From NCBI GenBank assembly GCA_013368445.1, contig JAACJO010000007.1:1612001-1676000 (forward strand): 64,000 bases of DNA, in the 5' to 3' direction. Of this stretch, positions 25,420-38,281 are shown piece after piece (within the stretch, counting starts at the first letter, position 1; the number at the start of each line of letters is the position of its first letter). Origin of the DNA: Leucocoprinus leucothites (lineage: Eukaryota; Basidiomycota; Agaricomycetes; Agaricales; Agaricaceae). A model generated the notes under the pieces. It saw nothing but the letters and a program-made list of their open reading frames with translations. It was not told the origin of the DNA and did not search any database. Made by a program: the position numbers and the translations under genes.

Positions 25420-25813
25420 CTATTTCCCGTAAGTTGGGAAGCATTCTGCGATCGTCTTGCCGTGCTTGTTTTGCGAGTGCTCTTCCAGCCTAGGAGAAGA
25501 TGAGCGCGATCTTAGTGAACAAAGACGCGATCCTTACGCAGGTGCACGAGTGGTAACAAGCTTCATATGGGCGTCAATGTATTGAGTCGTGGGGGTTAAC
25601 GTCCGATAAAGGACTCACGAATGACGACTTGCAGACGGTGCAAACAATATTTTTCGCAGCCTCGTTGACCTTCTTTTGACTCTTGCTTCCTTTTGGATCG
25701 CTCTTTTGATTGCGTTCGCGTTTTTGCGCTGCTTTAGCCCCCTGCACATTGCACATTAAACGTGACAATTAGATTGGATAGGCATAGAAAAAGAAGGAGC
25801 GTACGTTGCCCAT
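25420..25813 (-). CDS. Small zinc-binding protein (DUF1909/At2g23090-like)
   Basis: Protein of about 80 residues of the small zinc-binding family related to At2g23090; exact role unknown. The gene is split into at least four exons and no single frame covers it. Reading minus: MGN, then GAKAAQKRERNQKSDPKGSK, SQKKVNEAAKNIVCTVCKSS, then F|LVTTRAPA, then LEEHSQNKHGKTIAECFPTY and GK with TAG at 25420-25422. Splice junctions GTACGC, GTGAGT and GTAAGG all keep the frame. The basic AKAAQKRERN start and a C2H2 finger (C-x2-C ... H-x4-H in EEHSQNKH) are the family hallmarks. ATG at 25813 lies 262 bp from the divergent threonine aldolase start. Confidence 0.88.
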
Positions 25814-26075
25814 TTAATATTAATACAGAAAGATATGAGGAAAACGAAGAAGATAATCCTGGAACGCAAATGAGATGGTATATATGCAGGACGAAGGGGC
25901 CCGACAGCCCAACAACCTGATCTGCAGCTTTTCTGGGAACACTTACATAATCCGGATCAGGCGGTCCGTGTCTTGTGCTCATTAACTTTCCATCCAGGGA
26001 TGGCAGAGGGTTGACGCGACGAAGCTCATCAGCCCGAACAAATGGAAAACTATAACACACGAAGAAAGTTTCCAC

Positions 26076-27833
26076 ATGATTCGCCCTTTGCGAGTCATCC
26101 TCCCACCAGTCTCTTCTTCCTGCCCAAACCTTCTAGCACGTCAGCCGTACCTAAGAAGAACAATGTCGACTGAAGTATCGCCTGCTCTCCAACAGATCAT
26201 AGACGAGGTCAAAGTAGACATTCTCTCTAAAACTCACGGCACAGATAATGCTTCCAAGCGCAAAGAAATCACTCGTACTTTCATCTGTGTGTATGCTCTG
26301 GTTCGTTGTTCAAGCTCACTCACTCATACCTGACACCTTCAGCCGATACGGTGACTGGTATCATTCAGTTCTCGCATAGTCGAGCAACTAGGAACTAACA
26401 CGAAACTTTGTTCTATGTAGTTCCGTCCGAAGAGATGTTTATCTATGCAGCACAAGCTACACTAGGTGATGACGTTTACTTTGAACCATCGACAGCGTAG
26501 GCGTGCCTTTCTTTTGAAGAGCTCAGGCCATACCAATTGAACAGCTTTCCAGTGCGCTAGAAAACCACGTCGCGAAGCTCGTTGGGAAGGAGGCGGCTCT
26601 TTTCATGCAATCCGGAACTCAATCTAATCAAATCGCTTTGAGAACTCATCTCACGCAACCACCCTATTCTATTATATGTGATAAACGAGCCCATATCTTC
26701 AAGTTCGTAATTTCATCCTCTCTCCAAAAGAACCCTTCCTTATCTCTCTCAGATATGAAGCTGGCGGAGCGGCATTCCACTCTAATGCACATGCCATACC
26801 GATTGATCCCGCGAACAGTATGTGAAACCTGTTCTCCCATGATTGACTAATGAGTTCGGCTGACAATTTTCTCAGAGCATCACTTGACTTTAGAGGAAGT
26901 TCAGGAGAACGTTATTATGGGAACCGACGTCCATTTGTGAGTAATCACCTTGCCCCGAGAAATCCACTTATGGTTTATTATTGACTGTTATTAGTGCTCC
27001 GACGCAGGTCGTCGCCCTAGAGAACACTCTTAATGGGACTATCTTTCCTCAGGATGAAATTATCAAGATTTGCGATTTCGCACATTCTCTTGGAATGAAA
27101 ACTCATTTGGACGGCGCCCGTATTTGGCATGTCGCAGTCGAAACTGGGAAGAGCATTAACGAACTTTGCGAGCCATTCGACTCGGTCAGTGTTTGCTTTA
27201 GCAAAGGCTTAGGTCAGTCGGTTGATTCGGTTCACTCTACCGCTTGAGAATTAAGGGTGACGTCAAATGAACTTAGCTGCCCCTGTCGGTTCGTGCCTGG
27301 TTGGACCCAAAGAGTTTATCACCAAGGCCCGTTGGTTCAGAAAGATCTTCGGCGGCGGTATGCGGCAAACTGGCCTTCTCGCTGCTTCTGCAGCCTTTGC
27401 TCTGACACATAACTTCCCGCAACTCGTTCGTGTCCATGCCCTTGCGAAAAGACTCGAGACTGGGCTCGAAGAGATCGGTGCGATTATCTTGAGTAAGGCG
27501 GAAACTTGCATGGTGAGATTTTGACAACCGATGTGATCGTGAAGCTTACGGACGCATATCTAGCTCTTCTATGACCCTACTCCACTTGGTATCAACTTCG
27601 ATGAGATTGCTGACCGTGCCAGTGCTTTACCAGATCCATTAGTCCTCGGCGGTTCTCGCCTTGTGGTTCATATCCAGACCTCGGAGGAAGCAGTGGAGGA
27701 CTTCCTTTCTGTGGTTCGTACGCTTGCAGATGAGAAGAAGGCCGCAGGCTGGGTCCCACCTACTAATGGTCATGCCAAGACATCTGCGTTTAAGGACGTT
27801 TACGTTCGCCGACAGATCAAGATGACCAAATAG
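26076..27833 (+). CDS. GLY1: L-threonine / L-allo-threonine aldolase
   Basis: PLP-dependent enzyme splitting L-allo-threonine or threonine into glycine and acetaldehyde. Spliced protein: N-terminus ...KRKEITRTFI, SDTVTVPSEEMFIYAAQATL and GDDVYFEPSTA, then ALENHVAKLVGKEAALFMQS and GTQSNQIALRTHL, later VVALENTLNGTIFPQDEI, HSLGMKTHLDGARIWHVAVE, the segment SVCFSKGLG carrying the PLP lysine, then APVGSCLVGPKEFITKARWF, RKIFGGGMRQTGLLAASAAF. The SDTVT, HLDGAR and CFSKGLG-PVGS motifs are diagnostic. Seven or eight introns of about 50-80 nt. Two in-frame starts: 26076 (basic 29-residue extension with Arg, Ser and no acid, mitochondrial-like) and 26163 (MSTEVSPAL). Stop TAG 27831-27833. Confidence 0.92.
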
Positions 27834-27980
27834 ATTTTTAAATTTCTCTCCAGTCACACAAATTTAAATAAACATTGATGTATCGCAGATATCTATGTAA
27901 AAAATGCATTGTAATGTGTGTATCCTAGCTTCCCCGTGAGGCGTGTAGATGGGAAATAACGAGGGAGTGGGTGCAGTAAT

Positions 27981-30900
27981 TCAGAAAAGGTCGTCAGCTT
28001 GCGTCAAATAGGATATGTCTGCATCGTTGTCCACAACAAAGCTCCCAAACTCATAGTCGTCATCCTCAGGGGGTGGAGAGCTATCAATGACTCTCCTTCT
28101 TACCCTCGGCTCCATCCTTCCAAAAGGTTTGCTCCTCGTTGGACCCTGTGCAAACATAGGTCCAACGCTACCTGGCGCTTGCGTCATCAGACCCTTCCGA
28201 TATGCCTGTGTCTGATCATATGAAGGCGATATCTGCGTCATCGGCGAATCCTTAATGAAATGACGGTCCGATTCACTCTCGACGTCGTCATCACTATTCG
28301 ATGACCCAGCACTGACTTCGTCTCCAGAATGCTCAGCTGAATAATCCAGCAGTGGGTTATGTTTCCGTTTTGTAAGGGACCTCGATTTCTTCTCCGCCTT
28401 TCTTTTCTTCGGCTGGGGCTCAGGCTCAGGCGAGTCGTCGTAACGGCGTAATCGGCGTTGTGAGGGAGGAGGGGGTTCTTCTGTATCAGAAGAGGGTTCA
28501 TCTAGGGGTAACTGGCGCTTAGACGCCACTTGACCTATTCGCCGTATGGGCTGAGTATCCTCAAAAATCGGCATGTTGGGAGAAGGTTGGAATCGTGATT
28601 GTTTCGGCATGTAGGAGGGTGGAGGCATTACTTCGTGATCTTTGGATTCAGGGCTTGTGCGAGGTGAAGGCACCATGGTGTCGGGTTCTGATGATAACTC
28701 CAGCACATCGAATTTGGGATTGTGCATTCGGGAATTCGATGGTGATGCCTGTAGTGTATCTGTAGGGTGTAAGGGTGTGTTTACTTCGTATTGTATATTT
28801 GCTCACCTGAGCTGCGAGAATTTGTGGGACCAAAGCCAACAATCTCAATAGATTCATCAGCTTCGGCATGCTTGGGCACAACAGGTGATGAGGACAATAT
28901 GACAATATCAGGCTCGTCGTCATCATCAACCAACCAAGCCATGCTATCATCCACAGCTTTACCTTTCAGACTTTCCAGGCGTGAACCTGCTTGAGTGACT
29001 AGAGGCCATCAGGGATCAACCAGCCTTTTTAGTTTCCCTGGCACTTACTAGGAGATTCTGAGCGGTGCCATTCTGCCTTTCTATCAGACAGCTCCAACAC
29101 TACATCCTCCTTCAAGGGACTCAGCTGCTCTTTCTTGACACGTTTAGGCGTAGAACGATGCACAGACGACCGTGAAGAAGTGGCTGACAATGTCCTCTCT
29201 TCTTGGTTCTTCCTCCACACCCCAAACAGTCCCTCCTCAAGCTCTCGATCGACTGAATCATCTCTACCCTGTTGTGACAGTGATAGGGAAGGCTCCTTTG
29301 GTTTTGACTTTGCCTTGCCCTTTGCCTTGCCCTTGCCTTTCGTTTCTTTGTCCTCTTCCGACTCCTCGTTCCCTTCTTCAGCATCCTTCTTCTTTTTCCT
29401 CGGTTTCGGTTTGGGCTTGGATTTTGCAATGCTTTCAGTGGCGGCTCTTTTCATCTTCCCCTTCCCCTTCGGCTTCTCCAAAATTTCCTCGTCCCAGGGA
29501 TTAGATTTGGGAGCTGTGGATACGAGTGATTGTGTTCGTCTCGTTCCGAATCCTCCAATAGGTCCAGCCTCAAGTTCCTTGTCCAAATCATCATCCTCGC
29601 CCTCCTCTTCCAGCGTCTTGGTATCTATCACTTTCCTCTTCTTCGAGCCCTTGACAATCAGTTCTGCCACGCTGACAAAAGTTGTGCTCGCTCCCGCAGG
29701 GATGTTTCTCATCATGTCGTCATTACGTTTGCGTTTGGTGCCGTTGGCAGCCTTGGTAGGAGACCGCCTGGCTTTACTACGGTCTTCGCGAACGTATGGC
29801 TTGATCTCCATTACTCGTTCCAGGGGCGCGGGTTTGGCATGATCAGGGAGAAGTCGTTCAACATCAGCGTAAAACTCCAGGTCGTCTCCGCGAGCGATAG
29901 ATTTCTGGACTTCCTTGTACGCCGCTCGAGCTTTTTCTAGGTTAAACTCTTCTCGATCTTCAGCGAGAAGGAGATGGACAACACCAGCCCGTTTGCGTCC
30001 TGTGCGGCCAAAACGTTGCAGCTAGACGATGTTCAGAGTCGAATACTTGTAGTGCGAATTGTTGGGCTCACCATGCGGATTGGTGTTTTCTGAGTATCAT
30101 AACATATAATCATATCCACTTCTCCAATGTCTAAACCTTCTTCGCCAATACACGTCGCCACAAGCACATTGAACTCTCCAGCCTGAAACTTCTGGATGGT
30201 CTATAACAGATATGTCAGTATGCGGACTCTGCAACAAAATCTGATGTAGCATGCCTCAAGTTGTTCTTTCTGCGACTGTCCTCTCTTTCCATGCTTGTCT
30301 GTTCCCTGTCCAATGAACATTGAAGCACGAATGATAGGGCTTTGAACATTCAGAGCTTCCACTAGCTCCTCGACAGCCTCTCGGTGACTGATAAATACCA
30401 TGGCCCTAGATTCCAAGCGGCCCTCTGCATCGTCTTCGTCATCGCTATCTTGGAGCTGCCGACCAAAGTAATCGATTAAAAGGCGTGTCGCCTTGTCCTT
30501 CTTGGGATGAGTCAAGAAGGGTCCCGTAGGTATCGTTCTACAGGCCTCAAAAGCGGCCATGGTCTTCTTGAACAGTTCGCTCTCACGCAGCTTCTTGCAC
30601 TGCGCCTGCCAATTCTTGGAAGCGTTCTCGCTCGTATCCTTTGTGGACACTTCCTGCAGGTAAGAGTAAGCCATGTCGATGGTACCTTCCAGCTAACGCA
30701 AAAAAATCAGCTTCTCTTAATTTTCAGAATAGGAAAGATAGCTCACTAAATATCCCATCGCCTGTGCTAGGCTACCCAACACGGACAGTTGCCCAATAAA
30801 ACCCCTCTGATCCGGGGCTAGACTAGTCATCTTGGCACGGGCAGAATATGGGTGCAGCTTAATTGGGTTCTGATCAGGCCACATTATCCCTCTGGCTTGC

Positions 30901-32641
30901 AGTGGTTTGAGGTACATCTGTAAGATGGTCAAATAATGGAACATATTGGACGATATCTACGTACCTCTATGAGTTCTGCAAGGGTATCTCGGATAAGGAT
31001 AATTTCTTGGGGTATCTTGATGCAATGCTGCTCAATTTTCTAGACAAAATTGTAAACCCTTAGTATTCAGCCAGGGTGAAACTCGCAAACCTTCTCATGA
31101 AGATACGGCCGTAGGTCAATACTATTTTCGTCCCGAATCTCAATATGACTGATATGCAAGCCATCAACGAGGGTTTGGACTGCCATAGGAGTACTGCCTG
31201 GTGTAGCCGTCAAGGCAATGAGGCGGAAGTGGGGGTTCTTTGCCATCATCCAGCGCACAATTTGATTGTACGCGTAATCTCCTGTCGCTTTATGTGCCTC
31301 GTCTACAAGAATCTTAGACCAAGTAATCAAGCAGGAGATTTTTCGTACCAACTACGATGAGAACGATACTCATGACATCACAGTTTTGCGTCGCGAGATC
31401 GTTCATAAGCGTCTGGGGGGTCATGTAGAGAACCCTCTTCTCTCTCCACTGGAGAGGAAGTCAAGTAACCTCTATCACCCGAAACAAGAGTACGTACTAT
31501 TTTCTCTCGCTTAGATTTTGGTATCTCGCCAGTCATCTCAGCGGCATCGCTTCCTGGGATGCCACAAGTTTGATGTGAGGCTTCAATCTGTTGGGCCACT
31601 AATGGTTTCGTAGGTGCCACGAAAATCACTTTCCCCTCAGGGAACCACCTGTAATCTTCACATCATGAATTAACATATGCTACACCCCATACTCCAAAAA
31701 CGTACAGTTTAGCATAACCACTCCTGCAATGAATGTCTTTCCCATTCCCGTCGGGACGGAGATGATGGTATTCTCAAACAGCGAGTGCTTGACTATGTTG
31801 AACTGATAGTCTCGCTTAGGTTTGTTAAGGGGATAAACCCAGTGTTTTGCTTCAAGCAGATCAGGTTTTAGCTTCATTGGTAGAGGCTGAGAGAACCATG
31901 AGCCTGTAAAGTTAGATAGCTAAAATAGCAACTCACCGGCCTAGTGGGTAACAACATGAGAGTTTAACATCGAGAAGGATGTTTCAAAATAGGTCGGACT
32001 TACTCATCTACAGCACACGTTGAGCATTGATCAGTAGATACAAATCTGGCAAAAGGCTCACTAGGAGGTACGAATGGCGCAGGAAACTGTTCAAATACTA
32101 CGTTTTCCTCTTCTTCTTCTCCATCATCGTACATTCTTCCCTTTCCCTTCTTCTTTTGTCCACTCTTTGCAAAGGCCGTCTGATCCCATATTTTTGTCTT
32201 CTTCGGCCTGGAACCAAACGGGTTCCTCGATGTCGATGTCGTCCGTTGCAGCCCTTGACGAGAGGTTGGCTTTTTCCCTTGAGTGCCGTTCGGTAACACA
32301 TCGCCGAACAGTGTCGTTTGCCGGGTAGGGCCAACTGGACGAGTCTTCCCAGTGTATGACTCCTCGATGGCCTGTAGCTTGCTGAAGTCTTCGTCATCCA
32401 AGTCCAACGTCAAGTCATAGAAAGAGTCCTCCTTGGGAGCAGAGCTAAGAGGTTTGGGTCTCGATGTCGTAGGGAGAATCCTCGATTTCGAAGTCGATGC
32501 TGCTGGCTTTGATGAAGTAGCCTGCTGCGTTGCTTGGCTGTATGCAGCTTCTATTTCATCCAGTTGTGCAAAGGCTGCATCATCAAAGTCGTCGTCAAAG
32601 TAGCCATCCGAGCTCATCGAAGGTATTGGAAGAGTATCCAA
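27981..32641 (-). CDS. MPH1: ATP-dependent DNA helicase Mph1/FANCM
   Basis: SF2 DNA helicase/translocase of the Mph1/FANCM family, acting on replication forks and D-loops in DNA repair. Start 32641 (or 32617). An acidic N-terminal region with [20 protein letters not shown] is followed by [20 protein letters not shown], Walker [32 protein letters not shown], the DEAH motif in [29 protein letters not shown], then the insert domain and helicase C domain ([38 protein letters not shown]). The C-terminal third is low complexity: Lys-rich (about 29030-29800) then Glu/Ser/Pro-rich, with [10 protein letters not shown] at the end and TGA at 27981-27983. About 1,300 residues. No ERCC4-like nuclease motif seen, as in yeast Mph1. 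Confidence 0.92.
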
Positions 32642-32816
32642 GCGTCGGTTCGCGGCACTATAAGACTCGATCCATGGTCCAATAATCCAACGGCGAACGC
32701 GTCGTGCCTGGTCACGTGTTGCGCGTGATGACTGAATTCCTAAAGTAGAAGTGATGAACGTCCCTGGCTTCCTCCTGCTCTCTCATCATCATCCTCAACG
32801 CTTTGAGTAGTTCAGA

Positions 32817-34599
32817 ATGTCAGAGAGCTCAATAGCTCGTTGGAATGCTATCCCAATGGATCGTCAGGATGTTGCAATGTCCGGCTTGAAGGTACTCTAC
32901 CCGCTTTTATTCTTTCCTCTGTTTCGACATTATACTGCCCTCCCCTCTACGCTCTTTTCCACCTCCAGCGCAAGAGACAGGAGGACGATATGATCGAGGA
33001 CGATGATGATGACGACGTCTCTCTCGTCTCTCGTTCACCGTCTCCCCAGAAAGAATCCATGGATGTTGACCACGAGGACACTATTTCCAAGTATGACGAA
33101 TTTCTACGGAAACCTATACTAGAACCCGTCACGGTTGACACCAAGATCAAGTCCACCAATAAAGGCTTTGCCTTGTTAGCAAAGATGGGCTGGTCTGAAG
33201 GACAGCCGCTAGGTCTTTCTGGGGATGGTATGTCCTACGGTCACTTCTAAACTCCGAGATGTCACTGATTCCTCTTCTCCAGGTCGCGTTGACCCTATCC
33301 CATTCGAAATTAAACAGGATACTCTCGGCATAGGCAGGGCAACTCAAGAGGGTACCATGGCTGCAGAAGCAGTTTCTACTCGCCGTTTCCTCGACTCCGA
33401 GCGTCAAATCCAAGAAACCGAAGAACAGCGTAGAGTTCGTGAGGTAAGCCCAGAGGAACTCTGCACTTCTCTCATGGACACTCCAATTCTGATCATCAAA
33501 TTCCCATTCCACACCTACCCTTTCTAAAAATAAACGATAGGATGAAGCAGCACGTAAGGCAGCAGTGCAAGACGAAATAAGTAATACCCTCCGCGCATTT
33601 TATTGCTCACTCTGCGACAAGCAATTCCAAACTGTCGCTCAATATGACGAACACACGAACTCTTACGCCCACCATCACAAGGCGAGATTCAGGGATATGC
33701 AAGCCAATGCGCGAATCAAACCTCGGGAAGAGATTGACAAACAAAAAGAAAAGGAACGTAAACGCGAAGAACGTGAACTGCGCAAGATAGCTGCTGCCGC
33801 TGGAATCAAGATGCCCAAAGCTGCGGCTCCACCGACTAGCTCTGCTCCCATAGCTCCGTCACCCTCAGTGACCGCTACCGACGGGACTGCATCAATGGAC
33901 GTTGAACCGAATCTTCAGAAGAAAGGAGGTTGGGCTTCCATTGGCGCAACCGCTCCTACTTCTGGGTTCAAGAAATCGGGCTGGGCGACCGTCGGTTCAT
34001 CATCCTCCACTCACACCCCTCCACCACCTCCAGCACAACCCAAGTCCTCTGGCTGGGCACCAGTTCCTTCAGCCCCACCATCATCCTCGGTCGCAGGCAC
34101 CTCATTACCCAGTGCTCCTTCCTCATCAGCTCATCACACAGGCCATACACCTTCCTTCCGAACAGGGGGCTGGACATCTCTTGACACAGGTACCATACAA
34201 CCGCCACCCCCACAGTCGACCCCTCCTACTACGTTTGCTCCTCTTCCTGTGGCACCGATGTCGACTTCACTATCAGTGCCACCACCACTACCACCACCAC
34301 CACCACCAGCTTCGTCGTCTATTCCCCGTCCTGCGCAGTCAATGATAGGAGGTAACAGTCGAGGTGGATGGGCGTCTATATCATCTACTGCGACTTCCGC
34401 TTCTACTCCTTCCCTTCCCCCTATCCCTGGTTCACAATCTCACTTCCAATCTTCTTCCGGGCCCCCTATTGTTAAATCCACCGCGCCTGTCCCTCTCGCT
34501 ACTTCATCTCGTGCACCACCCGAGCCTAGTAATTCGTCCACTGAACCTAAACGTTCTGGCTGGCAGAAGTTCCAAGCCAAGAACCTCAAGCGCAGATAA
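32817..34599 (+). CDS. G-patch and C2H2 zinc-finger protein (GPATCH8/ZNF804-like) with GW repeats
   Basis: Probable RNA-processing protein of about 500 residues. First exon MSESSIARWNAIPMDRQDVA up to GLK, an intron (GTACTC to CAG), then KRQEDDMIEDDDDDDVSLVS and a G-patch (NKGFALLAKMGWSEGQPLGL, SGDGRVDPIPFE). Next come a C2H2 finger (AFYCSLCDKQFQTVAQYDEH, NSYAHHHKARFRDMQ) and a charged coiled-coil stretch (KQKEKERKREERELRK). This finger-plus-basic-helix is as in GPATCH8 and ZNF804 proteins. The C-terminal half is Pro/Ser-rich and disordered with six spaced Gly/Ser-Gly-Trp units: GGWASIG, SGWATVG, SGWAPVP, GGWTSLD, GGWASIS, SGWQKF. Ends LKRR, TAA. Start ATG lies 175 bp from the divergent helicase gene. 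Confidence 0.88.
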
Positions 34600-35323
34600 T
34601 CTCTATGAATTATGAAGATGGATCAAATTATCTTTCTTATGCTACATGTTACGTTTCGGTTGAATACCCGGGCCTTGTGTCCTTGCTGCGATTTAAATGT
34701 CTCCTAGTGCACTCGTGTATCATCACTTGAACCTCGATCAACAAGGGCTTACTTTATAACGATCATACAACAGGGTCACAAGTGTCAATTAGGTGTTGGA
34801 TTAAATCAGTTTTGAGTTGAATTAAGTAAATAAAGACTAACTAGCTACAGTGGGGGAGGTAAGGAACTAGGCTCAACAAGTTAATCGATAGTCGATCTCA
34901 AGAGAAAGTAAGGAAGAAAGAGATAGACGGAAGAAAAACCGAGCGAGGTTCTTACGCATGTACGTATAATAACAACCTGGGAACAACCGTTGTCCACTAG
35001 CTCGCTAACAGAGCTGGACTATTAGAGAAAAGAAGGACGGCGATCACAGGGGGGGAGAAGAGCTGCGAGGTATATCGTGCTGAGAGTTGAATGGCCAAAA
35101 AGGGGAAAGGAAGAAAGTGTAGTACTACTAAGAAGCGATCAGAACAAGAACAGAGTGGAGCGAACGGAGCGTGGCGGCTGTGCTGAAGAGAAGTCCATTG
35201 TTGGATGAGAGAGAGAGAAAAGAATATACAGATCATAATAAACAAGGATGACGGGAGAGACGCGGAATGACACACACAAGAGAGGAAAAATTAAACGGAA
35301 ATGAACACAAGCCCCAAAAAAAA
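34600..35323. other. Convergent intergenic region
   Basis: About 720 bp between the G-patch gene stop and the bromodomain gene stop. AT-rich in its first half (near 34790-34850), otherwise only short frames. A 92-codon minus-strand frame at 34997-35275 is hydrophobic but lacks any supporting splice context; it lies in the expected 3' UTR. Confidence 0.35.
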
Positions 35324-38065
35324 TTACTCCGAATCGCTGCCCGAACTATCCGAGTCACTTGAATCAGATGAATGATCACTGTCAACATGCCGGGTCGTCG
35401 ATGCTTGCGCGGTGCCCAATGGTTGATCGAATAAGGCCATGCGTTGCTCGAGCTGTCGGATCTTCTCGGCCTCTACGTCTTCATCCATACTCTTTCGCTT
35501 CAGCCCACCGGTCCCTGTACCCTTGCCCGTCCGGCTCCGCTTCGTGGGTTGTGCACGCATAGGGCGAATCACAAAGTTGTAGAGCTTTGTCAGAACCGTT
35601 GCTGGAAGTGTGTCAATTTCCAGCTCGATCTCTTCCGTGCTCTGTGATAAATGAAATATATGTGAGATTTAAGTTCAAGGAATACGACAGCGTAGCTACA
35701 CGAGAGGTGGTACGGGTACTCACATCGCGGATTTCAGGAACACCTTCGTGGATGATCTGAATAACCTTCTCAAGCTTTGTCCCATCGAGCTTGCTGATAG
35801 ACTCGCTCAAGTCTTTCTTCTGCTCGAAAGTCAATACGTCGTCGTCGGCAATAAGCTTTTTGGATTTCTTCTTCGAAGGCTGGGGTTTCGGCTGCTTTGG
35901 AGGAGCTTTTGAAGTTGACGCGACAGGTGCCTTCTCGCGCCGTTCTTCCTTCTTCCTCTTTACAGGCTTGCTCTTCAGCGAGGTGAGTTGATTCTGGAGC
36001 ACCTCCATTTGTTGTTCGATTTCAGCGATTTGCCCTAGTGTCAAAACATGAATATATGCTAAATGTTATGTAACCAGCGGAACTCACGTAGACGTGCTTC
36101 CTCATCTTCGCTATCCTCTTCATCCTCACTTTCACTGACTTCATGAAGGGGTGGTAGGTTTTTCCACTTTTCTTCGAAGAGACGTTGCAAGTCAACACCA
36201 GCTCCGTGGACAGGAGTTCCTGAGGGGTTGAACGTAAAACAATTTTTGATCATCAATTTGAAATCGTTGTAGAACTGGTTGGCAGACACGTATTCGCCAG
36301 CGTCCAGTTTCTTGCGCATTGTAGCAAGATCCATAGGCTTTTTAACGACTTTTGGGTACATCGGCAACTCCATCTTTATCCAGTCTAATCGTAATCCGGT
36401 TATTACTCGATATTGATAGACAAAAGACAAGGTACCTACCAACAGGCTCGTAGAATGGATGCGCAATATTGTAATGCTGCTTTCGATGCAGATCCGACAA
36501 AATCTTGCCACAAAACTTGAGTTGCTCCGCTGTTCCGTCATCCTTCACCCGCTTGCCCTTGCGTTGCTTCTTGGGAGCATCCGAGTAGGGGAGATCCTTG
36601 GGCGGAGGTGGGTGAATTTCTCGCTTCGGCCGACCCACTGCCTCATTGTCGTTTCGGCGGATGACAGGTACTGTTGTCGAGAGACGCCGTGCAGGGGGAC
36701 CCTTTTGCTGCTTTGGGGGAGCAGAGACGGTCTGGGGAGGAGGAGCCGGTGGAGTAGCCTTTTTGGGAGGTGGAGGAGGTTTCACCTGTTGCAAATGAGC
36801 CAGTGAGGATGGGGGCGGACATGTTAACTTACCTCTGGCGGAGGAGCCGCAGCTGGCATCTGTTTAATCTGCTTATCAAAGATCTCCTCAATGCGCTTTC
36901 CCATAGCTGTTACAACGTGGTCCGGACCATTGAAGGCAACACAGTTCTGAAAGATCAGACGGACATCGGCGATAAACTCATCCGCATTGTGATAACGAGG
37001 GTTTTCCGGATTGGGGTCAGGCTTTTGAGGGTTCGAGCTGGCGAGCTTGCGCTCAATGGTGGCAAAGTCCATCGGACGTTTGACAATGGAGAAGTAATGG
37101 GGGATGTTAAGCGCGACAGGGTCGACAGGTCGCAGGAATGGGGCAGCGTCTTTGAGCTTTCTCAAACTTCGGATGGTAGACTGAGCGAAACGCAGTTGGG
37201 CCACTGTTATGGTTGAAGGGCCGGCAGGCGATGCGGATGAGGGCGGTGGTGCGGATGACAGTGGGATAGAGGATTGGGCGGTGGTGGCGCTGAGAGGAGG
37301 TACAGGGCTCGGTGCACCAGAGGCTGGGGGTGGAGTTGCGGACTTCAGAAGGGCGAGTGGCAAAAAAAAATTAGCACGCCAGTGCGGCGTACAGAAATCG
37401 CGTAAATACTCACATTTTGCGAGAAAGACGCCTTATCCACGTCCGAATGCACTCTCGGCCTCTTGGCAGGGGGCGGTTGGTGCTCCCCGTCGTCTAACTG
37501 TGATGCTGGGCGTGGTGTTGATGAGCCGCTGGTCGTGATGCCCGGTGCAGAGGGCTCAGCGGTGGCGGGTGAAGTGGGTGGCTGGGCCTCAACATCGTCC
37601 ATGTGTACGTCGGTATCGTGGTGCACGCCGTTTGGAAGTTGCTCGGCCATCTTTACGTCGTCGAGTAAGTCACCGGGCGGGGGAGGTGGGGTGCCGTTTG
37701 GAGGGTGAATGGGGATCGCAGCTATATATGGGGCGTGAAATTTTTGATGAGACTCAGTGGAAATAGAGTGCACAAAGACGAAAGAAAGAACCTGGGTCAT
37801 TCGGTGTGCCTATCTGCGCGACAGTGGACACGTCGTCTATGGGCTTGCTGTCGACCACGATGGGCTTGATGGGCTGCTCACTGCGCACGTCGCTCTCTTC
37901 AGCGTCAATTTTTACATCGGGAACTGCATCATTGGAGACAGGGGTTGCAGGCGAGTCAGCAGCTGGAGACTGGACATGACCGTTGAGCTTTGCAAGGCCG
38001 TTTGTACTGTTGTTGACGGTGACTGGGTCAGTGTGACCAGAATCTACAGAATGCTCATGGTTCAT
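35324..38065 (-). CDS. BET-family double bromodomain transcription factor (Bdf1-like)
   Basis: Chromatin reader of acetylated histones, like yeast Bdf1 and animal BRD2/4. From ATG 38065 (MNHEHSVDSG; ATG at 38107 also in frame) come a Pro/Ser/Ala-rich N-terminus, bromodomain 1 (SIRSLRKLKDAAPFLRPVDP, YFSIVKRPMDFATIERKL, RLIFQNCVAFNGPDHVV), a Pro-rich linker with a basic patch (KKQRKGKRVKDDG), bromodomain 2 (LKFCGKILSDLHRKQHYNIA, PMYPKVVKKPMDLATMRKKL, FKLMIKNCFTFNPSGTPV), an acidic Ser/Glu block, a coiled-coil, the NET/ET domain (LTFEQKKDLSESISKLDGTK, LEKVIQIIHEGVPEI) and a Ser/Asp-rich C-terminus ending SGSDSE. Conserved acetyl-lysine-binding Asn residues are at NCVAFN and NCFTFN. About 800 residues, several introns. 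Confidence 0.93.
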
Positions 38066-38281
38066 AATTGGAAACGTGACAGTCACGGCGTGACAGCAGG
38101 AGGGCAAGGGAAGATTTTTGGGGAGTTAGGGGGATCGGAGGTGGCTAGGTCTTTATAGTCCTCGAAATTTAAGGTTCAGATCTCCCGCGCAGGGGCCACC
38201 CTCAACCAACAGCCCTCCCTCCTCCCTCTCCGCCTAGCTTCACACGTCCCTCAACACTACTCTGCGCAGCACATTTGCATT

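Noticed and set aside
29135..29842. Plus-strand frame of 235 codons, rich in Ser/Phe/Leu
   Set aside because: Antisense shadow of the low-complexity Lys/Glu/Ser tail of the FANCM gene; no domain of its own.
34997..35275. Hydrophobic minus-strand 92-codon frame next to the bromodomain gene
   Set aside because: Falls in the 3' UTR of the bromodomain gene, has no splice context or conserved motif, and its hydrophobic content follows composition.
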